Shown: piece by piece, positions 36,609-48,698 of the stretch
Position numbering within the stretch: position 1 is the first letter of the stretch
How the letters are laid out: every line of letters starts with the position of its first letter
Assembly: GCF_023278565.1 (NCBI RefSeq)
Contig: NC_064677.1
Span: 6,758,001-6,822,000 of the forward strand
From: Colletotrichum lupini
Lineage: Eukaryota; Ascomycota; Sordariomycetes; Glomerellales; Glomerellaceae
Direction: 5' to 3'
Length of the DNA stretch: 64,000 bases
Made by a program: the position numbers and the translations under genes
Notes under the pieces: model-generated
Database searches by the model: none
The model's input: only the letters and a program-made list of their open reading frames with translations
Told to the model about the DNA's origin: nothing

Positions 36609-37014
36609 ATCCTCAATATCTTGGGTATCCGATATCAAAGCAGCCGCAGACGGCGACGACGGCGAAGAATCCACTGACGATGAGCGAACGTGACGTATCA
36701 GCTTTTCAGAGAGATTTCGACGGAGAGAAGTAGAAGGGTTGAAACGGATTTGTATTCGACGCCCCATGGAGAAGTACTCGCTCCCGATCATAGCCCTATA
36801 TAGGTAAAAGGTAATTATTGTGTAATTCTCCAACACAAAGAATGGGTCTGAGACATTCACGACCCGGACGAAGTGGGCGTCCCGGTCTCCGCTGATGTAG
36901 GTTTCCTGTCATCGGATGGAGACATAGAGGTTCCCGTCTCCCCCCCCCCCCTCCCGGTCCCGGGCGGGCAGCAGCATCGAGGCGGACCATCAGGGTCCGC
37001 ATTTGCAGTTTGAC

Positions 37015-37236
37015 TTACACCGCACCGTCGCGGCTCTGCATGCTGTTCCACTTCTTCCCGGTGCATGTGATATTCAGATCCATTGTTGGCTTTGACTGGT
37101 TGAGAATGTAGACAAGTCGTGTCTTGGCGGTTGTGTAGGACAACAAGGTGTCGTCGCCCGAGTCCGAGAATACCGGGTCCAAGGGCATGATGTATCGTCC
37201 GCCGCGATGCATCCAGGAAGTGTGTCCCACGGTCAT
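37015..37236 (-). CDS. Possible small gene or first exon, unrecognised
   Basis: An ATG in good context (aacaaaATGACC) at 37236 opens 73 codons with strong C/G third-position bias, beginning MTVGHTSWMHRGGRYIMPLD. A strong donor (GCGGT|gtaagt) lies just before the stop. Splicing to an acceptor near 36895 (ctacatcag) would continue the frame into GDRDAHFVRVVNVSDPFFVL and on into the open frame above the fasciclin gene. So this is either a separate small gene, with its 3' end unresolved, or an alternative first exon of the fasciclin transcript. It begins only 81 bp after the stop codon of the gene at 37318. No domain recognised. Confidence 0.35.
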   Translation of the reverse strand: MTVGHTSWMHRGGRYIMPLDPVFSDSGDDTLLSYTTAKTRLVYILNQSKPTMDLNITCTGKKWNSMQSRDGAV

Positions 37237-37317
37237 TTTGTTACCTCGTCCTTTTTTGACTCATCTCAGAGTATTGACATGGTGATGCCGTAAAAAGTTG
37301 TACAAAGGCAGGCGAGC

Positions 37318-39276
37318 TCACACTCGCGGGCCCCCAAACCCGCCAACAACCCGAATCTCCCCAGCCTTCTTCCGTTCCACCGCCTCAAAGGCATCGACAA
37401 CCCGCCCGCTCCTGACATCAACAGCACCCCATCGCTGCTCTCTGCTCTTTCTCGAGGCCCTTCTTCTTCCTCCCACTCCCGCTTCCGTCCCGTGCTCCCA
37501 AACACCAATCTCGTCAAGAAGGACCTCCAAAGCCCACACAAATCTCACACCCCCTGTGCCATCATCTTCCCCTCCACCGCCACCCCCAGGCGGAGCAGTA
37601 TACAATCTCTCAGCATCTTCCTTATCCCTAGGTATTTTTGTACACAGCAGGTGCAAATCGAGAAGCTGCGAAAACACAAGCCCAAAGGTGGGTTTATTCC
37701 GCCTCGACGCCGCCTGGTTCCCGCCGTAGCCGTAACCCGTGATATTCAGCGCAGGTGGGTTAAAGATGGATCGGAGCGTCGGGTCGACCGCCTTACCACC
37801 ACTGCCAGTGCCATGTTCTCCTCCATTCGGTGGTGGCGGCGGCTGACCTCCCTGGGCAATCGCGGGCTTGGACATCGTCGACTCTTTTGAAGAGCTCGTG
37901 CTGTTGAGGAGCATGATCAAGGGGCTAGTCTCCAGGTTTCTGGATAGATACCGCAGGTGGGAGGAGAGGCGTTGGAGCGAGTCATGCGCGGACTGACGGT
38001 CGCGGCGGGTGAAGAGGGCCGTCATGAGGCTGTGGAAGTGGGTGATGAGGATGATATCCGGCAAGGTTGGACCTTTCGAATCGTCGTCTTCTGGGGATCT
38101 GCTCTCGGGTGCTGCTACGGCTGGGGTGGCCTCGGGAATCTCCTTCTCTGGCGGCGGTGGTCTACTCTCAGTCTCCTCCTCGTGAAGCTCTTTTGTGACT
38201 TGTTCTGGCGTTCCTTCAACATTATTATTCAGGTCGTCCCCCTGTGCGCCTTCAGTAACTTCCTCTTCATCCGCTCCTCTCTCGGGAGAATCTGCAGTTA
38301 TAAACGGCGTCGGGGACCGAATTGTCGAGGGCGGCGGTGACAGCGAAGAAGACGACGAAGATGGCAGCGAGATAGCGTCCTCATCGTCATCCTCGTCACT
38401 ATCCGCGATCTCTGTTCTCGTAGATTTAATCGGCTGAGGCCGTGGCTTGAGTTCCGGCAACACAATCCTCTCGGGCTGTTGAGATACTTCTGGCTCAGGC
38501 ACAGCATGCTCTTGTCCCCTCGACGAATTCGCCGCATCCTCAGCAGGCGCTTCCACACCGGCCGAGCCTTCCGCAACCCCTTCATTCCTCTTATCGTCTC
38601 CCGTATCATGCTTATCATCATCCTTCGACCGCTCCCTAGATGGTGCGCGAACCCCCGGGGAGGAGACCACGCGTGGCTCAGGACTCTCAGGCAGAATGTC
38701 CAAGTCGCCAAGAGCCTCCCACAAGCCCTCGAAATCAAACACCCTCGAGACAGAGACCCTCCCCAAACACCGCCTCAACCTCGTCGCCACATCCGCCTCA
38801 GCGGCGCCGCGGACCACGAGCTCCGTTCGAATGGCATCCCTCAGCGGCGGGAGGATGGCCGCAGGAGGCTGCGTCGTGACAACCATCACCCTCGCCTCCT
38901 TGCCCCTCTCATCATTCTCGAGCTCCTTTCCGCAGAGTGTCTTGGCCAGGGCCTGCATCGAAATCTAATCATACAAAGTCAGTTCATTTCCCCTTTGAAT
39001 CCCTCAATGCAGGATAAGACTCACCAGGATCCCCATCTGCTCACTCTCAGAACTAAGCCCAACAACACTCCCCCTCTCGAACCCGCCACAGAGGACCTCC
39101 TCATCGACCTCCCGGCTCCCGACCTGCACTCGACCCCTCGCCACCGCTGCATCTCTGCGCTTCGTCTCCCGACTGCAGAGGACGGCTGCGGAGACTGGTT
39201 CAAGGGGGAAATGCGAGCTCGCCTGCGAAGCGGGGAATATCATTTCATCGCCGCCGTCGTCATTGGCGCCTGCCAT
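37318..39276 (-). CDS. RecA/Rad51-like fold protein with degenerate Walker A
   Basis: Exons 39276-39025 and 38964-37318; one 60-bp intron (gtgagt...tag, phase 0). Product 632 aa starting MAGANDDGGDEMIF; the frame above has only TTG. The N-terminal part has the RecA-family layout: GRVQVGSREVDEEVLCGGFE, then RGSVVGLSSESEQMG, where the P-loop GE-x-GSGKT/S should be. The catalytic Lys and following Ser/Thr are missing, so ATP binding by this motif is doubtful. RVMVVTTQPPAAILPPLRDA follows, then VSVSRVFDFEGLWEALGDL. A 150-residue acidic Ser/Glu-rich insertion precedes a second conserved block, ILITHFHSLMTALFTRRDRQ...LRYLSRNLETSPLIMLLNS, resembling the Walker B and L2 part of Rad51 paralogues. A role in recombination or repair is an inference from the fold. 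Confidence 0.82.
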
Positions 39277-40498
39277 ATTTGTATGCCTTCTTCTTCTTCC
39301 GGGGCTCACCGTGGCCCTAACCGTTCTGGAACAAGACAAGTAACAAAATAAAAGGGTATCATTTCCGTGCCATTTCGACTAATTCTTTCGTCGACTCTGC
39401 TGCGTCTCTACTCTGAGATGGAATGATGGAAGCCGGCAAGAAGGTATCGTCAAGTCACATGATGGCAGCTGCCAACAGTTGCGCGGATTAAATTCCGACG
39501 AGAGTTCCAGGGGAAGGGAGGAGCTGTTGTAAATTCTCCGCTGGAAATCTCGATTCAAGTCTCGGCGCTTTCCAGGGCCAGCCAGACTGGCACATTGGGT
39601 TGGGACAGGGCCTTATCAGCCACCTCAAGGCTCAATGACATCACCCCTGTGTCTTGCATGATTGTCACTTATGCAGCCCTTTCTCACTCCTTGCCTTCCA
39701 CCTTACTCAACGCATCTCATCCGGACTTCGCCATACTAAAAACCTTGCTAGGGGGACACGGCAGACTAGGTAGTCATGCATTTTGTGCTTTTCTTGTCAA
39801 TAAGCCGATCCCTTGTTCCAAAAATACCTTGCACATGTTGAGTATCCCATCATTGTCGCTACCTTATCACTGTTGAATGCACCGCAAATTAGCGCTGAGA
39901 AACGTCATGTGAGGCTCAATGTTCTCTATTTTCAATAAAGCTAATTCATAACAATCTGCCGACGGACTGTTGGATTGCCTGCTCTATACCTTCCCTTTGT
40001 GTAAAGTGCCTCTGCCGGCCCTGGAATATTTGTAGCAAAAGAGGCAGAAAAGGAGGCTCGTTTCCTCCCAAAGAAATATGATTATTCACGAGAAAGGTAT
40101 CACTTGTCGGGTGGTGTGAAAATCCAGACGCATATGCGCGACCGCTCCGCCCTGACAATCGTAGTTCTCGTCCTGATGGCTTCTCCAAGAGCCACCCAAC
40201 CCAATTCGAGATCCCAACCGTATTGACTCCCTCCACAAATGATCCAGAATTCGATCTTATCGGATCCGTAGCCCAATGTGTTTGCATTGTAACCAGATAG
40301 GTTCAAACAACTTCACGTCGTTCGTTCTTGGGGTGCATCGACTGCACCCTTTCTCTTTCTTGAAACTAATCGCCTCATAGTGAGGCGTTTGATGAATGGC
40401 AAGGACTTTCTTTGCCGTATGCCTTCGCATTCGTCTTGTTGTGTCCTTTGTGTTGGCTCGGTGCTCTCGTATCCTGCTTCCTAAGTTCTGCGAAACCA
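39277..40498. other. Intergenic, no gene supported
   Basis: Promoter of the RecA-like gene (39277 onwards) and 3' region of pal1. Short open frames at 39595-39876 and 39946-40287 lack domains. 39800-40000 is moderately AT-rich, compatible with 3' end signals. Confidence 0.5.
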
Positions 40499-42604
40499 CT
40501 AGGCGGCAGTGCCAGGTGCAGGAGGCGGTGCCATGGCATCGGAAGCCTGGCGTCTGCGTCCACCCTTCAGACTCTTGACTCTGGCCATGAAGCCTCCAGA
40601 AGGCTTGCTGGGTCCGTCCTCGGTCGGTGACATCATGTCAGCTGTGGCACGACGCTCGAGGCCATTAGCAGAGCCTCGACGGGGCACTGGGGGAGGTACA
40701 CCAGGCGAACGGGTACCGTTGTCGGCTCGCTTGACCGAGATTGTCTCGGGCTCCTTTCCATACTCGGAAAAGAAGGGGTTACGCTCGCCAGTGTACGAAA
40801 TGCTGCTGGCGGGTCCATTGGTATCGGGCGATCTGCGGGAGGTGTATGCCCCCTCAGGATTAGTGATTCGACCAGAAGGACCATATTCGCGGGGCTCCCT
40901 CTTCATTCCACGAATGCGCTGGGCGATGGACTTGCTGCGGCCAAGGCCCTCGGAGGTTGACTGCTGGGCTTGCTCAGCCTGAGTCTTCTGGATGGCAGCT
41001 CGGGCAGCAGGAGTACCCTCCAGGAAGGTCGAGGCACCGAGTCCCATGGATTCCTCTCCGTAAACGATCGAACCGCGAGCTCGGGGGTCAAAGACAGCGG
41101 GATCATCCTTGCGCTCAAGTCTGGCAGCAGTTGCAAAGTCTGCCGATGCCTCGCCGTCGTTGTGGCCCATGAACACAGCATGATCCGGACGCTTGTTGAG
41201 GGGACCGGAGCCGCCAAGGGACATGTTGAGGGAGTCCTTGGCAAAAGCTTGCATCGGTGCACGTCGGCTGCCCTTGCGGTTACGGTGGGGGTTGGCTGCA
41301 TCGAAAGGACCGTCGTGATGGAACACTACATGCCATTAGCCTGGAAATTTACACTGAAAAAAATGCTTTACTCACATCCGGTGCCGTAGATGCTGGTGGC
41401 ATCCAATTGGTCGATGATATCGATTCTGCGACTGGGCTTCTTGGGGTCCTTATCCTTTCCTTCCCGGGCGCGGCGTTCTCTTTCCCGACGTCTGGCTTCC
41501 TTCGCCTTTCTCTCTTCGTCGGTCGGGGACTTCTCGATATCAATCAGTACGGACGACTCAGAGTTCCTGCGCGGTCGGCGTTCCTGAGGTCGGCGTTGGG
41601 GCGATCCAGGAGCTCCACCAGGTCGGGGAGGACCACCACTGCCCTGAAGGCGTCGCTGTCTCATCGCCTCCTCCTGAGATCTCGATGGACGGTGGCCGGG
41701 TGGCGGAGGACCGCGACGGGCTCCAGGCGGCACATTCTCGCGTCCTGGCACTCCAGGAGGGCGATTCGTCGGGGGTCGAGGTTGCTTCTGATCGTTAATG
41801 GTGAGACCATCCTGTCGGGCGGAAAGTCAGTAACCTGCGAACTCTCAATGGACGCGCGGCAAGAATTCAATTGGCGACCGAGGGATCGGTCCGGGTTCCA
41901 TCAATTGATTCATCGGGGGCAACGTACAAACAGCTCCTCAGCGGTAGGCGATGCCTTGTTGTCCAGTGATGTCGACATGGTGCCTGCTCCGATCAAGTTC
42001 GGTTGACTACTCGAGTATGATGGATCGAGGAATGGGTTGCGCGAGACAGGTCGGGGAGGGTCGTCAAAAGGCGAAGCGGGAGAGGTGGTATTCGTAGTGC
42101 CGGAGAGTAGTGGGGAGGCAGCGCGGTTGCGAAAGGGGTTGTTGGATGAGAGATTAAGCGTCAAGCCAGCGCCAGCAGATTTGCTAGGTTGATGGCCTAT
42201 TGCAAGGAAGTCAAGTTAGCACTCGATAGGAGGAAGGAGAGAGACAGAGAAAGACAGCGACGGCTCCGTGCATGCGAGTGACGGCGAGGGGGGAGGGATA
42301 TGAAACATGAGGGCGGTATACGTGACACAGCAGGTTCAACAACTGGGTGGAGCGGGCGCGGTGCTTGCGTTTGCTTGGGCGGCAGTGCAATCCGTGAGAA
42401 AGGGCGGCTCTCTTCCCGTTGGACAGGGCAAAAGTCAAAGGGGGAGAAATCCGGGAAGATGGTGGCAGGCATTGAAAGGGGTGGGTGGGAAGAGGGATGA
42501 AGGTTGGGCAGGATAGGACATGCCGGCGCATATCCATCCCCTACATCCATATCAGAGTGTTTGATTCTTGGCTTACCTGGCTGTGCTGATTGTGCCTTTG
42601 ACAT
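40499..42604 (-). CDS. pal1: Pal1-family cell morphology protein
   Basis: Four exons: 42604-42577, 42196-41928, 41811-41376, 41325-40499; introns 380, 116 and 50 bp. Product 519 aa starting MSKAQSAQPGHQPSKSAGAG. The Pal1 signature is clear: SLTLNLSSNNPFRN-type N-terminal block (here GLTLNLSSNNPFRN), RRNSESSVLIDIEKS, a very basic Lys/Arg helix, RRIDIIDQLDATSIYGTGLF, then HHDGPFDAANPHRNRKGSRR and APMQAFAKDSLNMSLGGSGP. In fission yeast Pal1 localises to growing tips and division sites and keeps cells cylindrical; in budding yeast the homologue is an endocytic coat-associated protein. Filamentous fungi keep one or two members, likely acting at hyphal tips. NPF motifs (SNNPFRN, SRNPFLD, RNPFFSE) could bind EH-domain endocytic proteins. 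The 28-nt first exon and long first intron are unusual for this window. Confidence 0.93.
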
Positions 42605-45600
42605 TTTGGCTGTAATTTGTGAGGTATACCGTGTGGGATGGTGTGGTACCCGCGACGGGAGGGATGACCAGATGGGAGTATGGATAATGATGATGGACGG
42701 GCGCGTCGTATTGAAAGTCAAGGGATCGGCCTTTTCTTCCGCCAGAAAAAGGGGAGCTGTCCGACCGATTGAGGAGAGCAGCGAGCGTTGCTAGCAAGCT
42801 TGATTTTCGTTGGCTGTCAAATGGCCGTTCCTAGCGTCATGCCTCTCTGCAGGGACAAACAATAACGGGGGGAACGGGTTTTTGGAGGAGCCACCCGACA
42901 GTTCCTCGGCAGGTCACTGTGCGGTGCGGTGCGGTGCGCGCGGTGTGTGTGGCAGCGTGCGGGCAAGCAATCTGCAGTACGTCCGAAGGCAGATGGGTGG
43001 TCGGGATCCGGAGTCGTAGGCGGGTGGGTGCGTGGGTTCAAAAGAAGAAGAAAATAGGGGTGAGTTGTAATATCAAAGATCCTCGATTATAGTCGGCAAT
43101 GCGCGTCTGGTTTGGCTTGTAGTGCAGCGCGGTGTCCTTTTCTCCTGCTTTGATCCGACGTCAGCTCGAAAAAAGCATCCCTTGGGCTTTGAGGGGATGA
43201 ATTGGTTTGGGGGGGACGAATTGATTATCGGATAATGGATTGGGTCCAAATCATCCAATTCAGGGGGAGATTGCTGGTCTGCCGGGAAGCGAGTAGTTTG
43301 GCTAGGTGGCTAGGAATTTTTGGGTGGTAGAGTGGTGGATCTGGGGTCCACGCACCATCCACGACTTGCGAGGATGAAGGGGTTTGGCTGCTTGGGCTTG
43401 GAGACTTTGGACAGGATTGGGCAGGCACTCGACCAAAAGGCTGGATGATGCCGACGACTGGACGAACGCGCGACAACCGAGCCAAGTAGCTGTCTGAAGA
43501 GTGGGCCAGAAAAGGAAATGCAAGCTCACCTTCTCTCTTGGCCTGGGTCTGGCTTTTTTTGTTTCCTTTTCTTGCTCAGTCCACGTCCGTGTCAGAGGTA
43601 CGGAACAACGTCGTCTCTCTCACAAGAGAGCGGTTTGACGAGTTAATAAGTCGATGCTCGGTATTTCAATCCGTGCGATCGCGATAACCCAAAAACGATC
43701 CGGGGACAGTGTCTAGATCAGTGATGATGTTTGACAGCTCGTACAGTCGCTAGCTGGTATTGCCGTGTGACACGGGCTCGGTGTGCCTGCAACACGGACC
43801 CGGGTTGACCCAACTTCTGGGTCGCTTTGATGCCTTGATAGGGATGCCCGTGTCTCTGCGAAGCGAGAGATGACGACAGAAAACAGAAGGTTGTGTAGTT
43901 TTGGCTGAATAGGGAGGTGATGGTGACACTGTTCCTAGTCGTGTTCGGATGCTTAGAGAATGCGGGTGATCTCTGAATATGAGATGCGAAGTCGGATGAG
44001 ATGGTGAGTCGAGATGAAGGTAGATGGATGCGAGAACGGACGAGAAGTTGGAGCGAGAGACGAGAGATGCTGCTTGAGAGTTCGTTCAGCTCGAGAGTGT
44101 GTTGGCGAAAGAGAAAGAAAAACGAGGGACGGGTGCGAGGCAGTGGAAAGTCCCGTGAGGCAAGTAAGGCCAATGGTCCACTCGTCGAAGAGGGGGAGGA
44201 GCTGTGAGGCGGAAGAGGAAGGAGGTCCCGTTGAAGGAAAGAACAAAGGAAGGAAGGCGCAAGGCTTAAGTTCTGAGGCTTGGTGTGAAAGAGCAGGAGG
44301 CAGGAGGCACTCCACGAGTCGTTGAGCAGGGCAGGTGCACCTCAGGCAAAATATTTATGTATCCGTCCGTAGCTTTTGAACGGGAAGGAAGGGAATAATC
44401 GAGTAGGAGGAAAGAAGGAAGCCACGGCCAAGGTAGGTAGGTACCTTTTAGCTAAGGAAGGTGAGGTGGGTGAGCTGAGGAGGGGCAGGCAAGAGCGATA
44501 GTTTATTAGTATTAGTCGACTCTGATACCTCTTTCCTTTTCGTCGTTTGGGGAAAGAGGGCACAAACGATGAGAATGGGAAAGAGTCAACTGGAGTAGAA
44601 ACGAGAAAAAGTGAGAAAGAGAAGGAGAGGAGAACCAAGAGCAATTAGGAAACGGAAAGAAACAGAACGTGGACAATGCAGCAAGAAACATCCCAACGAC
44701 CTAACGACGCCCTCCCGATCCCCGCGCATTCCACCCGTTCCGATCGCCTCCTCCTCTCTGTCTCTCTCTCTCTCTCCATTTCGACATCCATGGATGTCAT
44801 CCCCATCACCCATCACCCTCATCTGCCAGCGGCACCTGAACTCGACCAGGTCCTGGTCCTGGTCTGGCACAGGCACATGAGCCACCCCATCTCAATCTAA
44901 GCCGCCCACACCACACCATCCGAACCTATCCGTATGAATAGCTTATTATCTTGTAAGCTTACCTTTTTTTCTCTTTCTCTCAGGGACACCATACAAAGAC
45001 GAGGGAACGCTGACGACGGCAGATACGGTTGGCTGGGAAGACGCCTCCTCCGACTTGGGGCCCTTCAGCCCGGGTCTGTGGCTGCATCGTGGGCGGTGAG
45101 CATCTTCATGCCTCTACCATTATGTCACCACTGTGTCCACTGGACTTTCATTACCAGGTGGGTAAACACTTCCTGTTTCCTGATCCGTACTTCAGCCACT
45201 TCTATTACTACCTGTACCTTCATCACAACTTCTACTTCCAGCACCGGCCCTTCCAGTTGGCTCTTCGAGTACATCGCGTAGAGAATACGGATATACTCAA
45301 AGCATTATAGTGAGACTGTGACAAAGACAGCTGTGTCAAGCGAGGATAGCAGTGGCAACATGAGAAAGGGGCTGACTATCTGTTGACTGGCGGATTATTT
45401 CTAACCCTCACTGAGAGCAACGCGCTTGTTCAAACAGAATACCTTACCTCGACCTCATGACCTTCACGGCCCTTCCTTGCCCTGTCGTGGCCTATGAACG
45501 CTAACTATCTTCCATCATCTCCCGTAGGACACACGGCTCCCCAGCTGAACCGGGCTGCAACGGCGGGATTTTGTTTCTTCTCATTTCCATCTCGCCATTC

Positions 45601-47832
45601 CGACCCAGATGTAATAGATCCATCACCAAGCTTCTGACCAAATCATGGTGCAAATGGCCACCGCTGCTCTGCAAATCTGCCGCTCTACGCTCGAACAAGT
45701 ATCGCGGCATGGGGTCTTTGGAAACACTAGCCATGACCAACGCGGGAGTGATGTTCCTCGGCCGACCGGGGTGCAGACGAGACGTGCCGACGACACACCC
45801 CAGGACCCCTAATAATCCTAATTATTTTAAACTAAGGTAATTCAACAAATTGCTCTACAGTTGAATGACAGGGTGCAATGCGCCTAGACTCGCCTCCGAT
45901 GGAGTTCCGCAGAACATGCCGGCCACGAATAACTGAGAGATGAGCATCTTCTGCATCTGCGACATGCACTCGTCCTCTAACAAACGATGAAGTGCGCGTG
46001 GGAACAAAACGGACGAGCCGGAACAGACAACAAGCCAAATTGTGTGGGTGCTGGAGCCATCTGGCCGACAATGCTTCGGTCGTTTCCCTCTCCACCGGGT
46101 TCACAGCCATCCAACTCATACCTTATGCACACACACCGGCTACTACCGACGGGCCTTCTTGGAGCTACGGACACCTTGACTTGGTCCTGTGTCTGTCCGG
46201 TACTTGTGGCATGTACCTGACATCAGCCAGGGTCAGACTTGTCTGTCCATCCTCCCGTGCGTGCTCCTCCACTCGGACTGTCGGCTTCTTGTTACGTGGT
46301 TTCTCTCTCTTTTTCCTTTGACCAGAGAGCTCATAGATGCAATAAACAGAACCACCTTCTTCCCGACAAAGCCGTACGTCTGCCTGCGAACGTATGTCCT
46401 TGACGACAAAGTCCACAACCCGGCTATGACACCACCACCGAAATCTTCACCTGGGATCAAGATGAGGGATGGAGCTGTTCGTCCGCCCTGGCCCTGGTCT
46501 CTCCAGCAGCTGGACAAGACGGAATCACAAGGGTAGCACAGGGGCCTATTTTGTTGCAACCTGCCGCCCTTCCAAATTCGCTGGATTGCAACCTCGTGTT
46601 GGGGGCCCCTGGTCGTCTCAACCATGCCAAGGGAACATGGGGTGCATCAATTTGAACGTCAGGCCAGCAGCCAGACTTCAGACTCCAGGAGTCCAGAGTG
46701 TCCGAATCTCGAAAGCTCTCGGCCACCAGCCTCGGCGCCGCGCCATTGACGCTGCTGACAGTGCCAGCCAGCCCAATTCCAAGTCTATTGCCGTTGCACA
46801 CACTCGAGCCCGTCTCCCGCCTGACGCGTGACACTTCCAGCCCGTTGTTGGCTGGTCTCCCCGCAGGGCCCGGCCATCGAGGTGGCGCCCAATAGTCACT
46901 CGCCATCGGACAATTCACTTTGTCTTTCGATCTCAGCTGTCATCCGAGCGCCATAACCTCCCACTGCTCCAATGTATCGAGGGAAGCCTGGAGACTAAAT
47001 GGTTACCCTCACGCATGGAGGCCGAACGGCGAAAACAGATCCGCATTGTTCAGATTGTGATAAGAGCACCGTCGTGTATCCGTACGGGGTACAGTGTGGT
47101 GTTTGCGAAAGTCGAGATCGACACGATCACTCACTCAGCAACCAGCGTACGGAGTAGAGGTGCTTGCCGTATTGCCTTGCCAAGCCTCGGGCTGGATAAC
47201 CAAACGGGCAGATGGCGCTGCCCGAAGAGGGAGACAAAACGCCCTCCAATCTCAGCCTCGGACGATCTGATTCGATCAGCCCCCAAATCTGACTCTCCTG
47301 GCAAACCGTAACGAGTTCTACGCTTCTTCTAGCCACCTGGAAGCAGAAATATGGCAGACTGAAAACATCGACCGCATTCGCCCATGATGTTATCGCAAAT
47401 ATCCAGCAATACCGTTCTTCACTTGGAGTGAGCTTGAAACCTCGTTTGACGTTGACGTTTGCAGCCTGCGGCCTCCTTTTTCCCTTCTTGGTTTTTTGTT
47501 TTGCTTTTCTTCATCTCACCCACATTGCGTCTTGATCGGATCGGGGAGCCGCCTTCCACCGTCACGGTCCTCCTAACAAGACTCAAGTCTCAGGGAAAGC
47601 GTGACAGCATCATCCTGGACTCTCATCGCCAATCTGAAACGTAAGCGAGCCTTCCATAGGCGAGAGCATTGGAGCAAAATCTTTTTGATGGGGCTTGTTC
47701 ATATGAGCAGACGATCATGGGGAATTTGATTAATATCTGCAAAGTACGGATACAACAGCACTACGGATATAGCTGCACCAGCCGCACCTAGGATAGTGAC
47801 CCCACAAGAGAATGGGTGAGGTACGCATGGGT
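42605..47832. other. 5.2-kb gene-poor region
   Basis: Long upstream region of pal1. CT-rich on the minus strand at 43900-44640 (possible distal promoter/leader), with AAGGTACCTT-type motifs at 44430-44460 and a CT microsatellite at about 44757-44778. Beyond 45000 composition is normal; all open frames are below 155 codons, overlap one another and lack domains. No RNA gene recognised. The last eight bases before the AT-rich element (47833-47840, ccggtctg) are its left target duplication. Confidence 0.5.
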
Positions 47833-47840
47833 CCGGTCTG

Positions 47841-47865
47841 GTGAACACAGGTAAACTGACCTGTG
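47841..47865 (+). repeat. Left terminal inverted repeat
   Basis: Pairs with 55050-55074 in inverted orientation, 24 of 25 positions. Followed by a run of ten or more G. Confidence 0.8.
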
Positions 47866-48627
47866 GGGGGGGGGTGTTAGCTGACCGCCCCACATCTTCA
47901 CGTGAGTATAGCCCGTGCCACTCCGTAGGTGATCTAGATATAGTTCAGAATCGATTCTAAATTAATTAAGAATATATATTAACTATAATATTAAATAATT
48001 ATATATATATAATAATAATTTTTAAAAAGTATTTTATATATTATAAATAACTAAAGCTAGCATTTTTAAAAAACTATCTTTAAATTAATTTAGAATCGAT
48101 TCCAAATCAATTCTGGATTAAACTAATATTAATAAATAAAAATTAATAATATATAAGTTATTTTTAATATTAATACTTTATTATTAAATTAAACTATTTA
48201 TATATATATTTTTATAATATCTTAATTGAATCAATATTATAAAAATTAATATTTAAAAATAAAACTATTACTAAGTTTTAAAATTTAATAAGGATTGGTT
48301 CGAAATTAGTTCTAAATTTGTTCTAAATTAATTCTAAACTAATTCTAAATTAGTTTTAAAATATATTTTAAAATAAATTTTCAAAATTCAAAACCTTGCT
48401 TTTTATATCTAAATTAATTATTACATATATAAATTATTATAATACATTTAAAAGAATATATTTTTATATTAAAATAAGTATATTTTAATATTTTTGAATT
48501 ATAATATAGAATTAATTCTGAAATATGTCTAAATTAGTTCTGAATTAATCCTAGATTACTTTAAGATCAGTTTAGAATTTGGTCAGCTAGACCCACTTAT
48601 TTTCCACGGGCCAATCAGAAGAGCGCT

Positions 48628-48698
48628 CAGGTCACGTCCCTTTTCCTTAGTCAGGTCAGGTAACCGGGGGGGCCACAGGTCAGTTTACCTATGCTCAC
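48628..48698 (+). repeat. Internal copy of the right end of the AT-rich element
   Basis: 71 bp that align with the right terminus at 55003-55074, including GTAACCGGGGGGGCCA and CAGTTTACCT. Most differences are C/T (for example GCTCAC here, GTTCAC at the end), this copy being less mutated. It forms a GC-balanced island at about 48590-48750 in AT-rich DNA. It could mark a nested or earlier shorter element (47841-48698, 858 bp, would have TIRs at both ends), but no target duplication flanks 48698. Confidence 0.75.

Noticed and set aside
47841..48698. A complete 858-bp inverted-repeat element at the left end of the AT-rich block
   Set aside because: Inverted ends are present but the sequence after 48698 (tatatttt) does not match the left flank, whereas the outer pair 47841/55074 has an exact 8-bp duplication.
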